DNA from: an uncultured Parabacteroides sp.
Lineage (GTDB): Bacteria > Bacteroidota > Bacteroidia > Bacteroidales > Tannerellaceae
Length of the DNA: 17,214 bases
Reading direction: 5' to 3'
NCBI GenBank assembly: GCA_900547435.1
Contig: URGO01000057.1
Coordinates: 1-17,214 of the forward strand
The stretch's first letter is position 1; each line of letters opens with the position of its first letter. Below the pieces are notes generated by a model, which saw nothing but the letters and a program-made list of their open reading frames with translations, was not told the origin of the DNA and ran no database searches. Positions 1 through 8,367 of this stretch are shown here, piece by piece. Made by a program: the position numbers and the translations under genes.

Positions 1-94
1 CCGCGCGGCGTTCCCCGACCGATGAGTTTTTATCCTGTTTGCTAACGAATCGTTGCGTTTCTATTTGGATTCTTCATTTTTATAGATGGTCTTA

Positions 95-123
95 ATTTTA
101 ACGAATCTCTTGTATTTTGTCAA
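95..123 (-). promoter_or_regulatory. possible sigma70-like promoter reading leftwards
   Basis: On the minus strand TTGACA (118-123) is followed after exactly 17 bases by TAAAAT (95-100). It lies downstream of the transglycosylase gene and would drive a gene beyond the left edge. The spacing and boxes fit the E. coli consensus, but Bacteroidetes normally use TTTG and TAnnTTTG boxes, so this may be chance in AT-rich DNA. The rest of 1-158 has no credible gene; reading frames on either strand are short or run off the edge without a clear start. Confidence 0.22.
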
Positions 124-158
124 CGTGTTATCTTGTTTCTTTGTCTCCTAAAGACTAT

Positions 159-1667
159 TTATCCTTTCGGAATTTTCAGTACTTGCCCAGGCATAATTTT
201 GGAATTAGAGAGTTTGTTGGCTTTCCGTAAGTCTTGTGCTGTAATTCCTGGATACTTGGATGCTATGGAATAAAGTGATTCGCCAGATTTGACTTTGTGT
301 GAGAGGTAGTTATCTTGCTTGGCGTTTTTTTGTTGGCTTGTCGTTTCCTTTTCTGGGGCTTGTGCTGCAAACAGTACTCCTCCATTATCTACATAAAGTT
401 TCAACCGTTTGCCTCGCTGCAAACGGTTCGATGATAAACGGTTCCATTTTTTGATGTCACGCGCTGTCACACCATATCGGTTGGCTATAGTGTAGATGTT
501 TTCATTTTTCAAAACGATGTGGGTAATCATTTCGCGTGTAGCCGAACTGGGCTTCGAGCCTCCATTGATAGTAATCATATATCCTGGCAGAAGTTCTTGT
601 GCACGATAGGCATAGATAGAATCTTCTTGGTCTACAAAAGCATAAGTTTGCATAGCCGGTAGTTTTAATACGGATTTTTCTACATTTCCTGGTACGATGT
701 CCCGCTTGTATTGCGGATTCAAGGCCCGGAGCTGGGCGATATCCATATTCAGCACATCAGCCACTTGTTGTAAATGCAGGATACGGTTGATGTGAATGGT
801 ATCTGTCGCTAATGGCAGATTTGTTTCCAACGGACAGAGATTATGGTCGCAATAATAATTCATGACATAGTTGGCGGCGATAAACAAAGGCACATAAGAA
901 CGTGTTTCTTTCGGCAAATAAGGGAATATATCCCAAAAGTCCGTTTTCCCTCCGGAACGGCGAATTGCCTTATTGACGTTTCCCGGTCCGCAGTTATAGG
1001 ATGCCATGACTAAGCTCCAGTCTTTATAAATGGAATAAAGGTCTTTGAAGTATTGGCAGGCTGCTTCCGTTGCTTTTTCCGGGTCGCGCCGGTCATCTAT
1101 CAGGCTGTTAATGGTTAAATCATATTGTTTGCCGGTCGGAAGCATAAATTGCCATAGTCCGCAGGCCCCAACTCGTGAAAGAGCTACCGGATTCAAAGCG
1201 CTCTCTACTACGGCCAGATATTTTAATTCTAAAGGAAGTCCATGTTTGTCTAATATTTTTTCGATGATGGGGAAATAATAGTCTGCCATACCTAACATAT
1301 AGCGTACTAATCCGCGACGCCGTTCTGTGTATAGGTCGATACAATCGCGCACTACATTATTATAAGGCATTGGAATGATGCAGGGAAGACTTGCCAGGCG
1401 CATGGCATAGACAGAGTCTGGGAAATAGACATTCTCTTCATCATCATGGCAGAAGTCATCCTTTTTCGTGAAATATTGTACATGCCACGAACGGAGCAGG
1501 CTGTCAATATCGGCATCCAAACTTTCCGGAATTACGCCTACAATTTCTTCGACAACCGAATCGGCTGGGAGGGTTGCACCGGATTGTGTCTGAAAATCCT
1601 CCTCTTGTGCGGACAGCTTAAAGAATCCGCTTGGTAATAACATCAGAAAAAGAATAAGTTGTTTCAT
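159..1667 (-). CDS. mltD: MltD-type membrane-bound lytic murein transglycosylase with LysM domains
   Basis: This is a 502-residue exported murein hydrolase. Lytic transglycosylases of this family cleave the MurNAc-GlcNAc bond of peptidoglycan and leave 1,6-anhydroMurNAc ends. Residues 1-21 form a signal peptide ending LSAQ. The SLT (goose-lysozyme-like) domain spans about 130-270, with the catalytic glutamate at E155 in AVVESALNP, the GLWQFM motif at 170-175, and the ASYNCGPGNV motif at 222-231. Residues about 290-340 look like a degenerate LysM-type segment, followed by two clear LysM peptidoglycan-binding domains at about 381-427 and 455-501. It is the last gene of the parA-parB-DUF5683-mltD cluster and begins 6 bases after the DUF5683 stop codon, so it is probably co-transcribed. 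There is no lipobox, so despite the family name it is probably periplasmic rather than a lipoprotein. Confidence 0.93.
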   Translation of the reverse strand: MKQLILFLMLLPSGFFKLSAQEEDFQTQSGATLPADSVVEEIVGVIPESLDADIDSLLRSWHVQYFTKKDDFCHDDEENVYFPDSVYAMRLASLPCIIPMPYNNVVRDCIDLYTERRRGLVRYMLGMADYYFPIIEKILDKHGLPLELKYLAVVESALNPVALSRVGACGLWQFMLPTGKQYDLTINSLIDDRRDPEKATEAACQYFKDLYSIYKDWSLVMASYNCGPGNVNKAIRRSGGKTDFWDIFPYLPKETRSYVPLFIAANYVMNYYCDHNLCPLETNLPLATDTIHINRILHLQQVADVLNMDIAQLRALNPQYKRDIVPGNVEKSVLKLPAMQTYAFVDQEDSIYAYRAQELLPGYMITINGGSKPSSATREMITHIVLKNENIYTIANRYGVTARDIKKWNRLSSNRLQRGKRLKLYVDNGGVLFAAQAPEKETTSQQKNAKQDNYLSHKVKSGESLYSIASKYPGITAQDLRKANKLSNSKIMPGQVLKIPKG

Positions 1668-1673
1668 GCCATT

Positions 1674-2378
1674 TTAAAATTTTATGCTGCAATTTAGTCC
1701 ATAAGATGAAGATCCGTATCGCGTCTTTGGCGTAACTTCCGGCCCCCAATGCATAGATAAATCTGGAGAAATATCAAAATCAAACAATTGTGCGTCTACA
1801 TAAGCATCTATTATAGATAGGGCATACACACCGATAGTGATGAAGATACTCATGTCCCGATAACGCCGATAACGGTCTTTCCCTCTTTTTAGCTGTTCTT
1901 GGAAATTAGTGTTTGTAAGGTATTCTTCCGGGTCTGCCGTTGAACTCAAGAAATCTTGCCAGCTTTGGTGATATTCCGATATCGGTCTTCCCGGTTGCTG
2001 GGCATCGTTCATCAAATCCAAATAAGCTTCCGAATAGTCCTTATAAGTCTTATTGTTCCAGGTTACGGCATACATGCATCCCATCAGTCCACCATATACA
2101 ATAGGTAACTTCCAGTATTTGCGGTTGTAAATCTGTCCTAATCCAGGCACCAAAGCCATCAAGACGGCTTTTTTAGGATCAGGTTTAAATTCGAAATTTA
2201 CTTTCTCCGGAAAAGGTAAGGAGTCTGCTTGTTGAATTACGGAACGGATAGTTGAATCGGCTGCTATTTCAATTCGTGACGAGTCTGGAGTCATTTCCAA
2301 TCGCTTTTTAGCTTGGGAATAACTCCACCCTGGGAAACAAATCAGCCCTATCCAAATGAAGAGAATCCGGTAACTCAT
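1674..2378 (-). CDS. DUF5683 domain membrane protein
   Basis: This 234-residue protein belongs to the DUF5683 family, recognised by the motif PGLGQIYNRKYWKLPIVYGG at 78-97. The family is common in Bacteroidetes and has no established biochemical role that I know of. A signal peptide or N-terminal anchor covers about 1-21. Hydrophobic stretches at about 92-106 and 177-195 could be membrane segments. Between them, about 110-170 is charged and probably soluble. The C-terminus ends in IKF, a terminal aromatic residue as in some outer-membrane proteins, but the protein is not obviously a barrel. Its ATG overlaps the parB stop codon by four bases (ATGA at 2375-2378), indicating translational coupling. 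Its position between parB and the murein hydrolase suggests a link to envelope growth or division, but that is inference. Confidence 0.85.
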   Translation of the reverse strand: MSYRILFIWIGLICFPGWSYSQAKKRLEMTPDSSRIEIAADSTIRSVIQQADSLPFPEKVNFEFKPDPKKAVLMALVPGLGQIYNRKYWKLPIVYGGLMGCMYAVTWNNKTYKDYSEAYLDLMNDAQQPGRPISEYHQSWQDFLSSTADPEEYLTNTNFQEQLKRGKDRYRRYRDMSIFITIGVYALSIIDAYVDAQLFDFDISPDLSMHWGPEVTPKTRYGSSSYGLNCSIKF

Positions 2379-3259
2379 TTTAGTGTATCCAAAAGACTAA
2401 TCAATTTTTCCAACTCTTCTTCCGATGCGAAAGGAATCGTTATTTTCCCTTTCCCTTTTTTGTTGCAAACTAATTGCACTTTTGTCTGGAAGAAACTTGA
2501 TAAGTGTTCTCTCAATAAATTGAACTCTTCCGGCAAAGCCTCTTTGGAAGACTTGCTTCCATTCTTTTTCAAATTTTGCATTTCCCCGTTGGCTACCGAG
2601 CGAACCATCTCTTCCACTTGACGTACAGACAGGCCGTCAGACAAAATCTGTTCGTAAAAGGCTAATTGCACTTCCGGGTCTTCAACCGAAATCAGCGCAC
2701 GGGCATGTCCCATATCAATGCGTTTATCTTTTAACCCCATCTGAATCTCGGCTGGAAGTTTTAACAAGCGCAAGTAGTTGGCGATAGTCGTTCGCTTTTT
2801 CCCGATACGTTCACTTAATTTCTCTTGGGTTAACCCATAATTTTCTATCAAACGTTGGTAGGCCAACGCAATTTCAATGGCATTCAGATCTTCACGCTGG
2901 ATATTTTCTATCAACGCCATTTCGACGATGTTCTCGTCTTCTGCCGTTCGGATATAAGCCGGAATGCAGGTCAGCCCTGCCTTTTGTGCTGCCCGATAAC
3001 GACGTTCGCCGGAGATAATCAAATATTTCTCCGGTTCAAGTTCTTTTAGCGTAATAGGTTGTATAACTCCCAAAGAACGGATAGAAGTCGCCAGTTCCTC
3101 TAAAGCCTCCTCTTCAAAAACAGAACGAGGTTGTTCCGGATTGGGTTGAATCTTGCTCAACTCAATCTCGCTTATGGACGATGAACCGCTCGTTTTTAAG
3201 TCGTCCATCGTAATCAGTGCGTCTAAACCACGCCCCAGAGCCGATCTTTTTAATGCCAT
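2375..3259 (-). CDS. parB: chromosome-partitioning protein ParB
   Basis: ParB binds parS sites near the replication origin, spreads as a CTP-dependent sliding clamp and works with ParA to segregate origins. The start is placed at 3259, giving 294 residues beginning MALKRSALGRGLDALI, the usual ParB N-terminus. An in-frame ATG at 3283 would add eight residues and overlap the end of parA by more than 20 bases, and is less likely. The N-terminal nucleotide-binding domain (about 30-125) carries GERRYRA at 84-90 and ENIQRED at 118-124, both part of the CTP-binding motifs. A helix-turn-helix lies at about 143-166 and the dimerisation region is at the C-terminus (about 245-294). The start codon is one base after the parA stop, so the two genes form one transcription unit. 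I found no canonical parS sequence in the window. Confidence 0.96.
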   Translation of the reverse strand: MALKRSALGRGLDALITMDDLKTSGSSSISEIELSKIQPNPEQPRSVFEEEALEELATSIRSLGVIQPITLKELEPEKYLIISGERRYRAAQKAGLTCIPAYIRTAEDENIVEMALIENIQREDLNAIEIALAYQRLIENYGLTQEKLSERIGKKRTTIANYLRLLKLPAEIQMGLKDKRIDMGHARALISVEDPEVQLAFYEQILSDGLSVRQVEEMVRSVANGEMQNLKKNGSKSSKEALPEEFNLLREHLSSFFQTKVQLVCNKKGKGKITIPFASEEELEKLISLLDTLK

Positions 3260-3260
3260 A

Positions 3261-4031
3261 TTAATTGTTCTTGTTTTTCTCAATTAGTTCCTGTGCCAAT
3301 TGCATATAATTTTGCGAACCTCTTGAGTCCGCGTCATACAGCAACACCGGTTTACCGTAACTTGAAGCTTCGCTCAATTTTACGTTGCGTTGGATAACGG
3401 TTGTAAATACCAAGTCTTGGAAAGGCCGTTTTACCTCTTCGTATATTTGGTTGGCCAAACGCAGACGTGAGTCGTACATAGTCAGTAGAAAGCCTTCGAT
3501 TTCCAAAGCCGGATTCAGTTTCGATTTGATAATCTTGATGGTATTTAATAATTTGCTGATCCCCTCCAACGCGAAATATTCGCATTGAACCGGGATGATT
3601 ACCGAGTCTGCCGCAGTCAATGCGTTGACCGTAATCAGCCCTAACGACGGAGAGCAGTCTATCAGAATATAATCGTATTGCGTTTTCAACGGGAGCAGGA
3701 TTCGTTTCAGAATCTGTTCGCGACTTTCTAAGTTCAGCATTTCAATCTCGGCACCCACAAGGTCGATGTGCGAAGGAATAATATCCAGTCCTTCGATTTC
3801 TGTAGGGAGGATAGCTCCTTGAGCGTCATTTCCATTTACCAAGCATTCGTAAATAGAAAGCTGAACATTCCGGATGTCGATGCCTAATCCGGACGAAGCG
3901 TTTGCCTGTGGATCGGCATCCACAACCAATACTTTCTTCTCCAAAGCAGCCAATGAAGCAGCAAGGTTAATAGTTGTCGTAGTCTTTCCCACGCCGCCTT
4001 TCTGATTGGCTAAAGCGATAATCTTTCCCAT
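3261..4031 (-). CDS. parA: chromosome-partitioning ATPase ParA (Soj)
   Basis: This 256-residue Walker-type ATPase partners ParB in chromosome segregation; ATP-bound dimers coat the nucleoid and ParB stimulates hydrolysis. The deviant Walker A motif KGGVGKTT lies at 11-18 with the signature lysine K11. The switch motif DADPQ is at 38-42 and the Walker B region YILIDCSPSLG is at 121-131, with D125. The length and the absence of an N-terminal DNA-binding extension match chromosomal rather than plasmid ParA proteins. It is the first gene of the minus-strand operon parA-parB-DUF5683-mltD and has a perfect -7 promoter element about 30 bases upstream of its ATG. Confidence 0.96.
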   Translation of the reverse strand: MGKIIALANQKGGVGKTTTTINLAASLAALEKKVLVVDADPQANASSGLGIDIRNVQLSIYECLVNGNDAQGAILPTEIEGLDIIPSHIDLVGAEIEMLNLESREQILKRILLPLKTQYDYILIDCSPSLGLITVNALTAADSVIIPVQCEYFALEGISKLLNTIKIIKSKLNPALEIEGFLLTMYDSRLRLANQIYEEVKRPFQDLVFTTVIQRNVKLSEASSYGKPVLLYDADSRGSQNYMQLAQELIEKNKNN

Positions 4032-4060
4032 ATTTTTATTAACCCTTTGTATTCAGGCTA

Positions 4061-4068
4061 CAAAACTA
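4061..4068 (-). promoter_or_regulatory. Bacteroidetes -7 promoter element of the parA operon
   Basis: The minus strand reads TAGTTTTG, a perfect match to TAnnTTTG. The parA start at 4031 lies about 30 bases downstream, giving a short 5' leader. No good TTTG -33 box is seen at the usual distance. Directly upstream (4070-4082) is an inverted repeat, ACATTT-A-AAATGT, which could be an operator. Confidence 0.5.
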
Positions 4069-4271
4069 CACATTTAAAATGTAAACTCCCCCTTTTATTT
4101 AGAAACATTAGCTACATTGTTGATAACTTTCTGTGATTGTTTATAACTTTATGAAGGAAGAATAACTTTTGTTTTCACAAAAATATCCCTTGTTTTTCCG
4201 GGAATACCTGATATTTTTTCTGAAATAACGGATAGTTTCTGCTTTTTCATGGTTATGTCGGAGATTTTGCG

Positions 4272-4279
4272 TAAGTTTG
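4272..4279 (+). promoter_or_regulatory. Bacteroidetes -7 promoter element of the DUF4254/GT9 operon
   Basis: TAAGTTTG matches TAnnTTTG perfectly and stands about 32 bases before the ATG at 4311. A partial -33 match (TTTC at 4245-4248) is slightly too far away. It points away from the parA promoter, so the 279-base gap 4032-4310 is a divergent promoter region with nothing else recognisable. Confidence 0.45.
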
Positions 4280-4310
4280 TCCCAATCCTAATATATAAAT
4301 GTAGAAAAGT

Positions 4311-4919
4311 ATGAATTTCAGTGAACAATGCTACCATATTTTCGAGCAAGCAACGGAGGCTTACCATGTGACAAACAGCATAGATGCAACTGTACATAAT
4401 CCTTATCCGGTAAAAAGTCTGGAGTTTTACCTCTATTTGAAGAACTGGATAGATGCGGTACAATGGCATATGGAGGATATTATCCGTGATCCGCATATTG
4501 AACCGGTCGAAGCGTTGAAGATGAAACGTCGAATCGACAAGTCGAATCAAGACAGGACCGATTTGGTAGAACTGATAGACAGTTTCTTTTTAGATAAATA
4601 CAAAAATGTAAAAGTGCTTCCGGATGCTACTATCAATACGGAAAGTCCGGCTTGGGCCGTTGACCGTCTTTCCATTCTTGTTCTGAAGATTTACCATATG
4701 CAAGAAGAGGTAAACCGGCCGGATGCATCTGTCGAGCATAAAGAACGCTGTCAGAAGAAGCTGGATGTCCTTTTGGAACAGAAAAAAGACTTGTCGCTGG
4801 CGTTGAACCAGCTGCTTGCCGATATTCATGCCGGCAGAAAATATATGAAAGTGTATAAACAGATGAAGATGTACAACGATCCGTCGTTGAATCCCGTCTT
4901 ATATGGTCAGCAGAAATAG
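4311..4919 (+). CDS. DUF4254 domain protein
   Basis: This 202-residue protein matches the DUF4254 family by overall pattern: an N-terminal segment with HNPYPVKSLEFYLYLKNW (about 29-46), conserved WHMEDIIRDP (about 52-61) and a C-terminal helix rich in lysine and methionine (KYMKVYKQMKMYND). It has no signal peptide and no membrane segment, so it should be cytoplasmic, and it reads as mostly alpha-helical with likely coiled-coil character at about 125-180. In Bacteroidetes this family commonly sits directly before a GT9 glycosyltransferase, as here, where only eight bases separate the stop and the next ATG. A partner or regulatory role for the glycosyltransferase is plausible, but no activity can be read from the sequence. 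Confidence 0.85.
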   Translation: MNFSEQCYHIFEQATEAYHVTNSIDATVHNPYPVKSLEFYLYLKNWIDAVQWHMEDIIRDPHIEPVEALKMKRRIDKSNQDRTDLVELIDSFFLDKYKNVKVLPDATINTESPAWAVDRLSILVLKIYHMQEEVNRPDASVEHKERCQKKLDVLLEQKKDLSLALNQLLADIHAGRKYMKVYKQMKMYNDPSLNPVLYGQQK

Positions 4920-4923
4920 GAGG
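4918..4923 (+). promoter_or_regulatory. strong Shine-Dalgarno site of the GT9 gene
   Basis: AGGAGG overlaps the stop codon (TAG) of the DUF4254 gene and lies four bases before the ATG at 4928. Such a full match is unusual in this phylum, where most starts in the window have no clear site, and it suggests high or coupled translation of the glycosyltransferase. Confidence 0.6.
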
Positions 4924-4927
4924 AGAT

Positions 4928-5965
4928 ATGGCGCATTATTTGGTGATACGCTTATCGGCTATCGGGGATGTGGCTATGACGATTCCGGTTGTCTATTCGG
5001 CTGCACATTTGAATCCGGACGACCGTTTTACGGTGCTCACCCAAGCTTTCTTGATTCCGTTGTTCCGCAATCCGCCTAAGAATGTCGATGTAATAGGAAT
5101 CAATACCAAGACAACTGAAAAAAGTCTTTCCGGCTTGCTGAAGTTTATATCCGTCTTGCTGCATTATCCGTTTGATGCGGTATTGGATTTGCATGATGTG
5201 TTACGCACTATGATAATACGTCAGTTCTTTCGCTTGAAAGGGCGGAAAGTGTATTGGGTGGATAAGGCTCGTTTGGAGCGTCGTTGGCTCCTCAATTCGA
5301 AGAATACGCATAAGCGTCCTTTGCGTCCGGTGACCGAACGTTATGCTGATGTATTCCGAAAAGCCGGCTTGGCTTATCAGGAAACTTTTCGCTCTTTATA
5401 CGAATCTGTAAAGCCGGATACGACTTTTTTTGCGGAATTAAAGGGACGGGATAAGAAAACATGGATTGGTATCGCTCCGTTTGCCAAACATCCGGGCAAG
5501 ATTTATCCGTTAGAACAGATGGAGAGGGTGGTTTCGGCTCTTTCCAAAAGGGAGGATACCTATATTTGTTTGTTGGGAGCGCGAGGAGAGGAGGAGAAAC
5601 AGCTACAGAAGTGGGAAACCGATTATCCGAATGTAGAGTGTATCGCCGGAAAATATTCTTTAGATAAAGAACTTGCCTTGATTAATCGCCTTGATTTGTT
5701 GATATGCATGGACTCTGCAAATATGCATTTTGCCTCGTTGGTTCATACGCCAGTCCTTTCCATTTGGGGAGCCACGCATCCGTATGCGGGCTTTTACGGA
5801 TATCACCAAGAACCGGAATATGCCGTACAATTGCCGTTGCTGTGTCGTCCCTGCTCCATATTCGGGCAACGCCCTTGTCATCGGGGTGACTGGGCTTGCC
5901 TGAAAGGTATTGATCCGGCTGTTATCCTTGATAAAGTGGATTATATTTTATCGTTGAAGTCATGA
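4928..5965 (+). CDS. glycosyltransferase family 9 (heptosyltransferase-like)
   Basis: This 345-residue enzyme has the layout of GT9 ADP-heptose:LPS heptosyltransferases (RfaF/WaaF group), GT-B fold enzymes that add heptose to the lipopolysaccharide core. The N-terminal signature VIRLSAIGDVAMTIP at 6-20 includes the conserved aspartate D13. The nucleotide-sugar domain shows IAPFAKHPGKIYP at 182-194, LLGARG at 215-220, and the CMDSANMHFASLV and WGATHP segments at 260-285. A four-cysteine pattern near the C-terminus (C306, C309, C317, C324) resembles the CxxC-containing tail seen in many family members. It overlaps the next gene by four bases (ATGA, 5962-5965), so it belongs to the DUF4254-GT9-barrel operon. 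The acceptor and sugar cannot be told from the sequence. Confidence 0.9.
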   Translation: MAHYLVIRLSAIGDVAMTIPVVYSAAHLNPDDRFTVLTQAFLIPLFRNPPKNVDVIGINTKTTEKSLSGLLKFISVLLHYPFDAVLDLHDVLRTMIIRQFFRLKGRKVYWVDKARLERRWLLNSKNTHKRPLRPVTERYADVFRKAGLAYQETFRSLYESVKPDTTFFAELKGRDKKTWIGIAPFAKHPGKIYPLEQMERVVSALSKREDTYICLLGARGEEEKQLQKWETDYPNVECIAGKYSLDKELALINRLDLLICMDSANMHFASLVHTPVLSIWGATHPYAGFYGYHQEPEYAVQLPLLCRPCSIFGQRPCHRGDWACLKGIDPAVILDKVDYILSLKS

Positions 5966-6813
5966 GAAGAATTTGTTGTTGGATAATCTGTCTGCTATGT
6001 TGCCTTCCGGCACTCCAAGCCGAAGAATGGTATGAGAAAAGGCAATATCTAATTTATTCACCTCGTTATTTCGGTGCAAATGCTTTCCCTTTCCCCGAAC
6101 TGATGGGCGGTAAGCTGTCTTCTCGTTGGGAAGTTGAAGTGCGGGGAGAATACCATACCATGCCGGGCGACCAGACGCAAGATATTTTCGCACGGCTGTA
6201 TGTCCCGATTGCCGGAGGAAAAGCTGCCCTTTCGGTAAGTGGTGTAATACAAGAATGGTACAAAACTTCGGAAGCAGTCCGTGATGAGCGTCATGCTGTT
6301 GATGTAAAATCGCCTATTCCTTGTTTTGGAGATGTCATAGTTAATTGCTATTACCAGGTGCTGCGCAGTGAAAAATGGGCAGATATTCTGGTTAGTGCCA
6401 ATATAAAGACTGCGAGTGGGGGGCGTCTTTGTGATGCTCGTTTTACTGATGCGGCTTCTTATTGGTTTGATGCCAATTTGGGCCGTGATCTTTGGCAAAG
6501 TAGCGACCGGAAATCGTCAATCCGTTTAGATGCGTTGTTGGGCTTTTACTGCTGGATGACTAACCAGGAAGATAATCGGCAGGACGATGCTTTTTGTTAC
6601 GGTGTGGGATTGAGCGGAACCTGGCGTTCTTTCTTCCTCAAATGTGATTGGTCAGGCTTCCGAGGCTATCAGAAGAATGGCGACCGTCCGATGCTTCTTC
6701 GTGCGAAATTGGAATATGAAGTCAAGAAAAATGTGATTTCTTTTCGCTATCGTCATGGCTTGCAGGACTTTTTGTATGATACTTATTCCTTAGCTTATAT
6801 CCGTTGTTTTTAA
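5962..6813 (+). CDS. predicted outer-membrane beta-barrel protein, unknown function
   Basis: This 283-residue protein has a cysteine-rich signal peptide (residues 1-20, ending LQA). The mature part alternates aromatic and polar residues in beta-strand-like stretches such as WEVEVRGEYH, DVIVNCYYQVL and VISFRYRHG, and ends in a terminal phenylalanine (YIRCF), the usual beta-signal for outer-membrane insertion. I do not recognise a named family with certainty. Its ATG overlaps the end of the GT9 gene, so it is translationally coupled to a lipopolysaccharide-type glycosyltransferase. A structural or transport role in the outer membrane linked to that pathway is possible but unproven. Confidence 0.72.
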   Translation: MRRICCWIICLLCCLPALQAEEWYEKRQYLIYSPRYFGANAFPFPELMGGKLSSRWEVEVRGEYHTMPGDQTQDIFARLYVPIAGGKAALSVSGVIQEWYKTSEAVRDERHAVDVKSPIPCFGDVIVNCYYQVLRSEKWADILVSANIKTASGGRLCDARFTDAASYWFDANLGRDLWQSSDRKSSIRLDALLGFYCWMTNQEDNRQDDAFCYGVGLSGTWRSFFLKCDWSGFRGYQKNGDRPMLLRAKLEYEVKKNVISFRYRHGLQDFLYDTYSLAYIRCF

Positions 6814-6826
6814 AGAAAAATTATAT

Positions 6827-7696
6827 ATGGAAAACGAAATACCCAAAATAGACCTGCCGGAAGATGTGATAGCCGGCATTTTGAATGACTCCACCATATT
6901 AAGCCTTTATGCAAATTTCCCGTGTCGGCTTAAGGCGGAAATTATTGTCCTTTGCAAAAAAGGAAGTGTTGATGCCTCTATTAATTTGGTGGATTATCAT
7001 GTTTCCGACAATTCTTTCCTGATTGTTCTTCCGGGAAGCATCTTTCAGGTAAATAAGATAGAGGGCGAATTGGAAATCTACTTTGCCGGTTTTTCGTCTG
7101 ATTTTCTCAAAACGATTAATCCATTGAAGTCTCTAATTGACCTCAGTTATACAGTTCGCCATAATCCGGTTGTCCCCTTAAAACCGGAAGTGGTGGATTT
7201 GGTGGAAGATTTTTTCCGCTTGGCGGTAAAGACCAAAGAACTGTTTTCGTTGGAAAACCGAGATGTCACCCATCCGCTCTATTATACATTAGTTTATACT
7301 CTTATCGCTTTATATGGCAAGCGGAAGGTAAATAAAGAAATCCTTACACCGGCTGAACGCATTAGTCAGGACTTTGGTCAGTTGGTATTAGACAATTATA
7401 TAAAAGAGAAAAATGTCGCTTTTTATGCCAGTAAGCTTGGAATTACGCCTGCTTATCTCAGCACTATCGTGAAACAGACAACTGGTAGGACCTGTATGGA
7501 TATTATTTCCAATATGGTGATTATGGATGCAAAAGCACAACTGAAGTCTACGAATCTGCCGATTTATCAGATAGCAGATGCTTTGAATTTCAATAATGTC
7601 TCCTTTTTCGGCAAATATTTCAAGCGTTATGTCGGTATCAGTCCGTTGGATTATCGGAATGGCAAAGACACGGAAAACGATAGTGAAGATTCATAA
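6827..7696 (+). CDS. AraC family transcriptional regulator
   Basis: This 289-residue regulator has an N-terminal cupin-like sensor region (about 25-160, including FLIVLPGSIFQV) and a C-terminal AraC double helix-turn-helix at about 186-278. The second helix-turn-helix shows PIYQIADALNFNNVSFFGKY (245-264) followed by YVGISPLDYR (268-277), the classic AraC signature. It begins 13 bases after the barrel gene and is probably the last gene of that operon, ending tail to tail with the RNase H gene 26 bases away. No ligand or target can be inferred; regulation of the upstream envelope genes is one possibility. Confidence 0.9.
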   Translation: MENEIPKIDLPEDVIAGILNDSTILSLYANFPCRLKAEIIVLCKKGSVDASINLVDYHVSDNSFLIVLPGSIFQVNKIEGELEIYFAGFSSDFLKTINPLKSLIDLSYTVRHNPVVPLKPEVVDLVEDFFRLAVKTKELFSLENRDVTHPLYYTLVYTLIALYGKRKVNKEILTPAERISQDFGQLVLDNYIKEKNVAFYASKLGITPAYLSTIVKQTTGRTCMDIISNMVIMDAKAQLKSTNLPIYQIADALNFNNVSFFGKYFKRYVGISPLDYRNGKDTENDSEDS

Positions 7697-7722
7697 ATAG
7701 AGCAATTCTCAGCAGCAGAGTC

Positions 7723-8367
7723 TTACTTTCTTCCGAAATCGGCAGGAATCTCCCCCCACTCGGAGGTTTCCCATTTATAAATCGGATTGGAGTACTCGTT
7801 TTCCTGTAGCCATTTCTCGGCACGGGCTATCAGATTGAATATCGGTTCGTTTTCCGGTACACGTTCCAACAAGGTCTTGCATTTTTTTGCCTTTACCCAT
7901 GCTATCGCGTTTCGGCTATCCGAATAAATTGGTAATGAGCTCCCATTTTTTTTCAGAAGAGCCAGCCCGTGCACCAATGCCAAAAACTCACCGATATTGT
8001 TCGTTCCTCGGGGCATCGGGCCGACATGAAATATTTCATTGCCGGTTGCCACATAAACACCTCGGTATTCCATATCCCCCGGATTCCCGCTACAAGCAGC
8101 ATCTACAGCCAGACTTTCCCGGATAGGCTTTCCTATAGCAGGTTCTTGACGCATCATCTTTTCAAACACCGCTTTGGGGGATGGATGGGATTTTAGATAA
8201 GCCGCAAATCCGCGTTCCAAGGCTTCTTCTGCGGATTCCCTCGTTTCGAACGATTTATATTTTGCATTTGGCTGGCCATTCACTTGCTCTTTACAATCTG
8301 CCCAGTTTTCATAAATTCCCGGATTCAGTCCTTGCCATACTACATAATATTTCTTTCCCTTTGCCAT
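7723..8367 (-). CDS. rnhA: viroplasmin-type ribonuclease H
   Basis: This 214-residue enzyme degrades the RNA strand of RNA-DNA hybrids. It has an N-terminal caulimovirus viroplasmin domain, beginning MAKGKKYYVVWQGLNPGIY, which binds hybrids in eukaryotic RNase H1-like enzymes, and a C-terminal RNase H domain from about 83. The metal-binding acidic residues are visible: D89 in VDAACSGNPG, E127 in IGEFLAL, D150 in IYSDSRN and a late D210. An in-frame ATG at 8436 would add 23 residues, but the viroplasmin domain starts exactly at the chosen methionine and an AGGA sits shortly before it. It faces aroK across a divergent promoter region. Confidence 0.92.
   Translation of the reverse strand: MAKGKKYYVVWQGLNPGIYENWADCKEQVNGQPNAKYKSFETRESAEEALERGFAAYLKSHPSPKAVFEKMMRQEPAIGKPIRESLAVDAACSGNPGDMEYRGVYVATGNEIFHVGPMPRGTNNIGEFLALVHGLALLKKNGSSLPIYSDSRNAIAWVKAKKCKTLLERVPENEPIFNLIARAEKWLQENEYSNPIYKWETSEWGEIPADFGRK

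Noticed and set aside
2375..3283. Longer ParB start at 3283
   Set aside because: It adds eight residues upstream of the conserved MALKRSALGRGLDAL start and overlaps parA by 23 bases.
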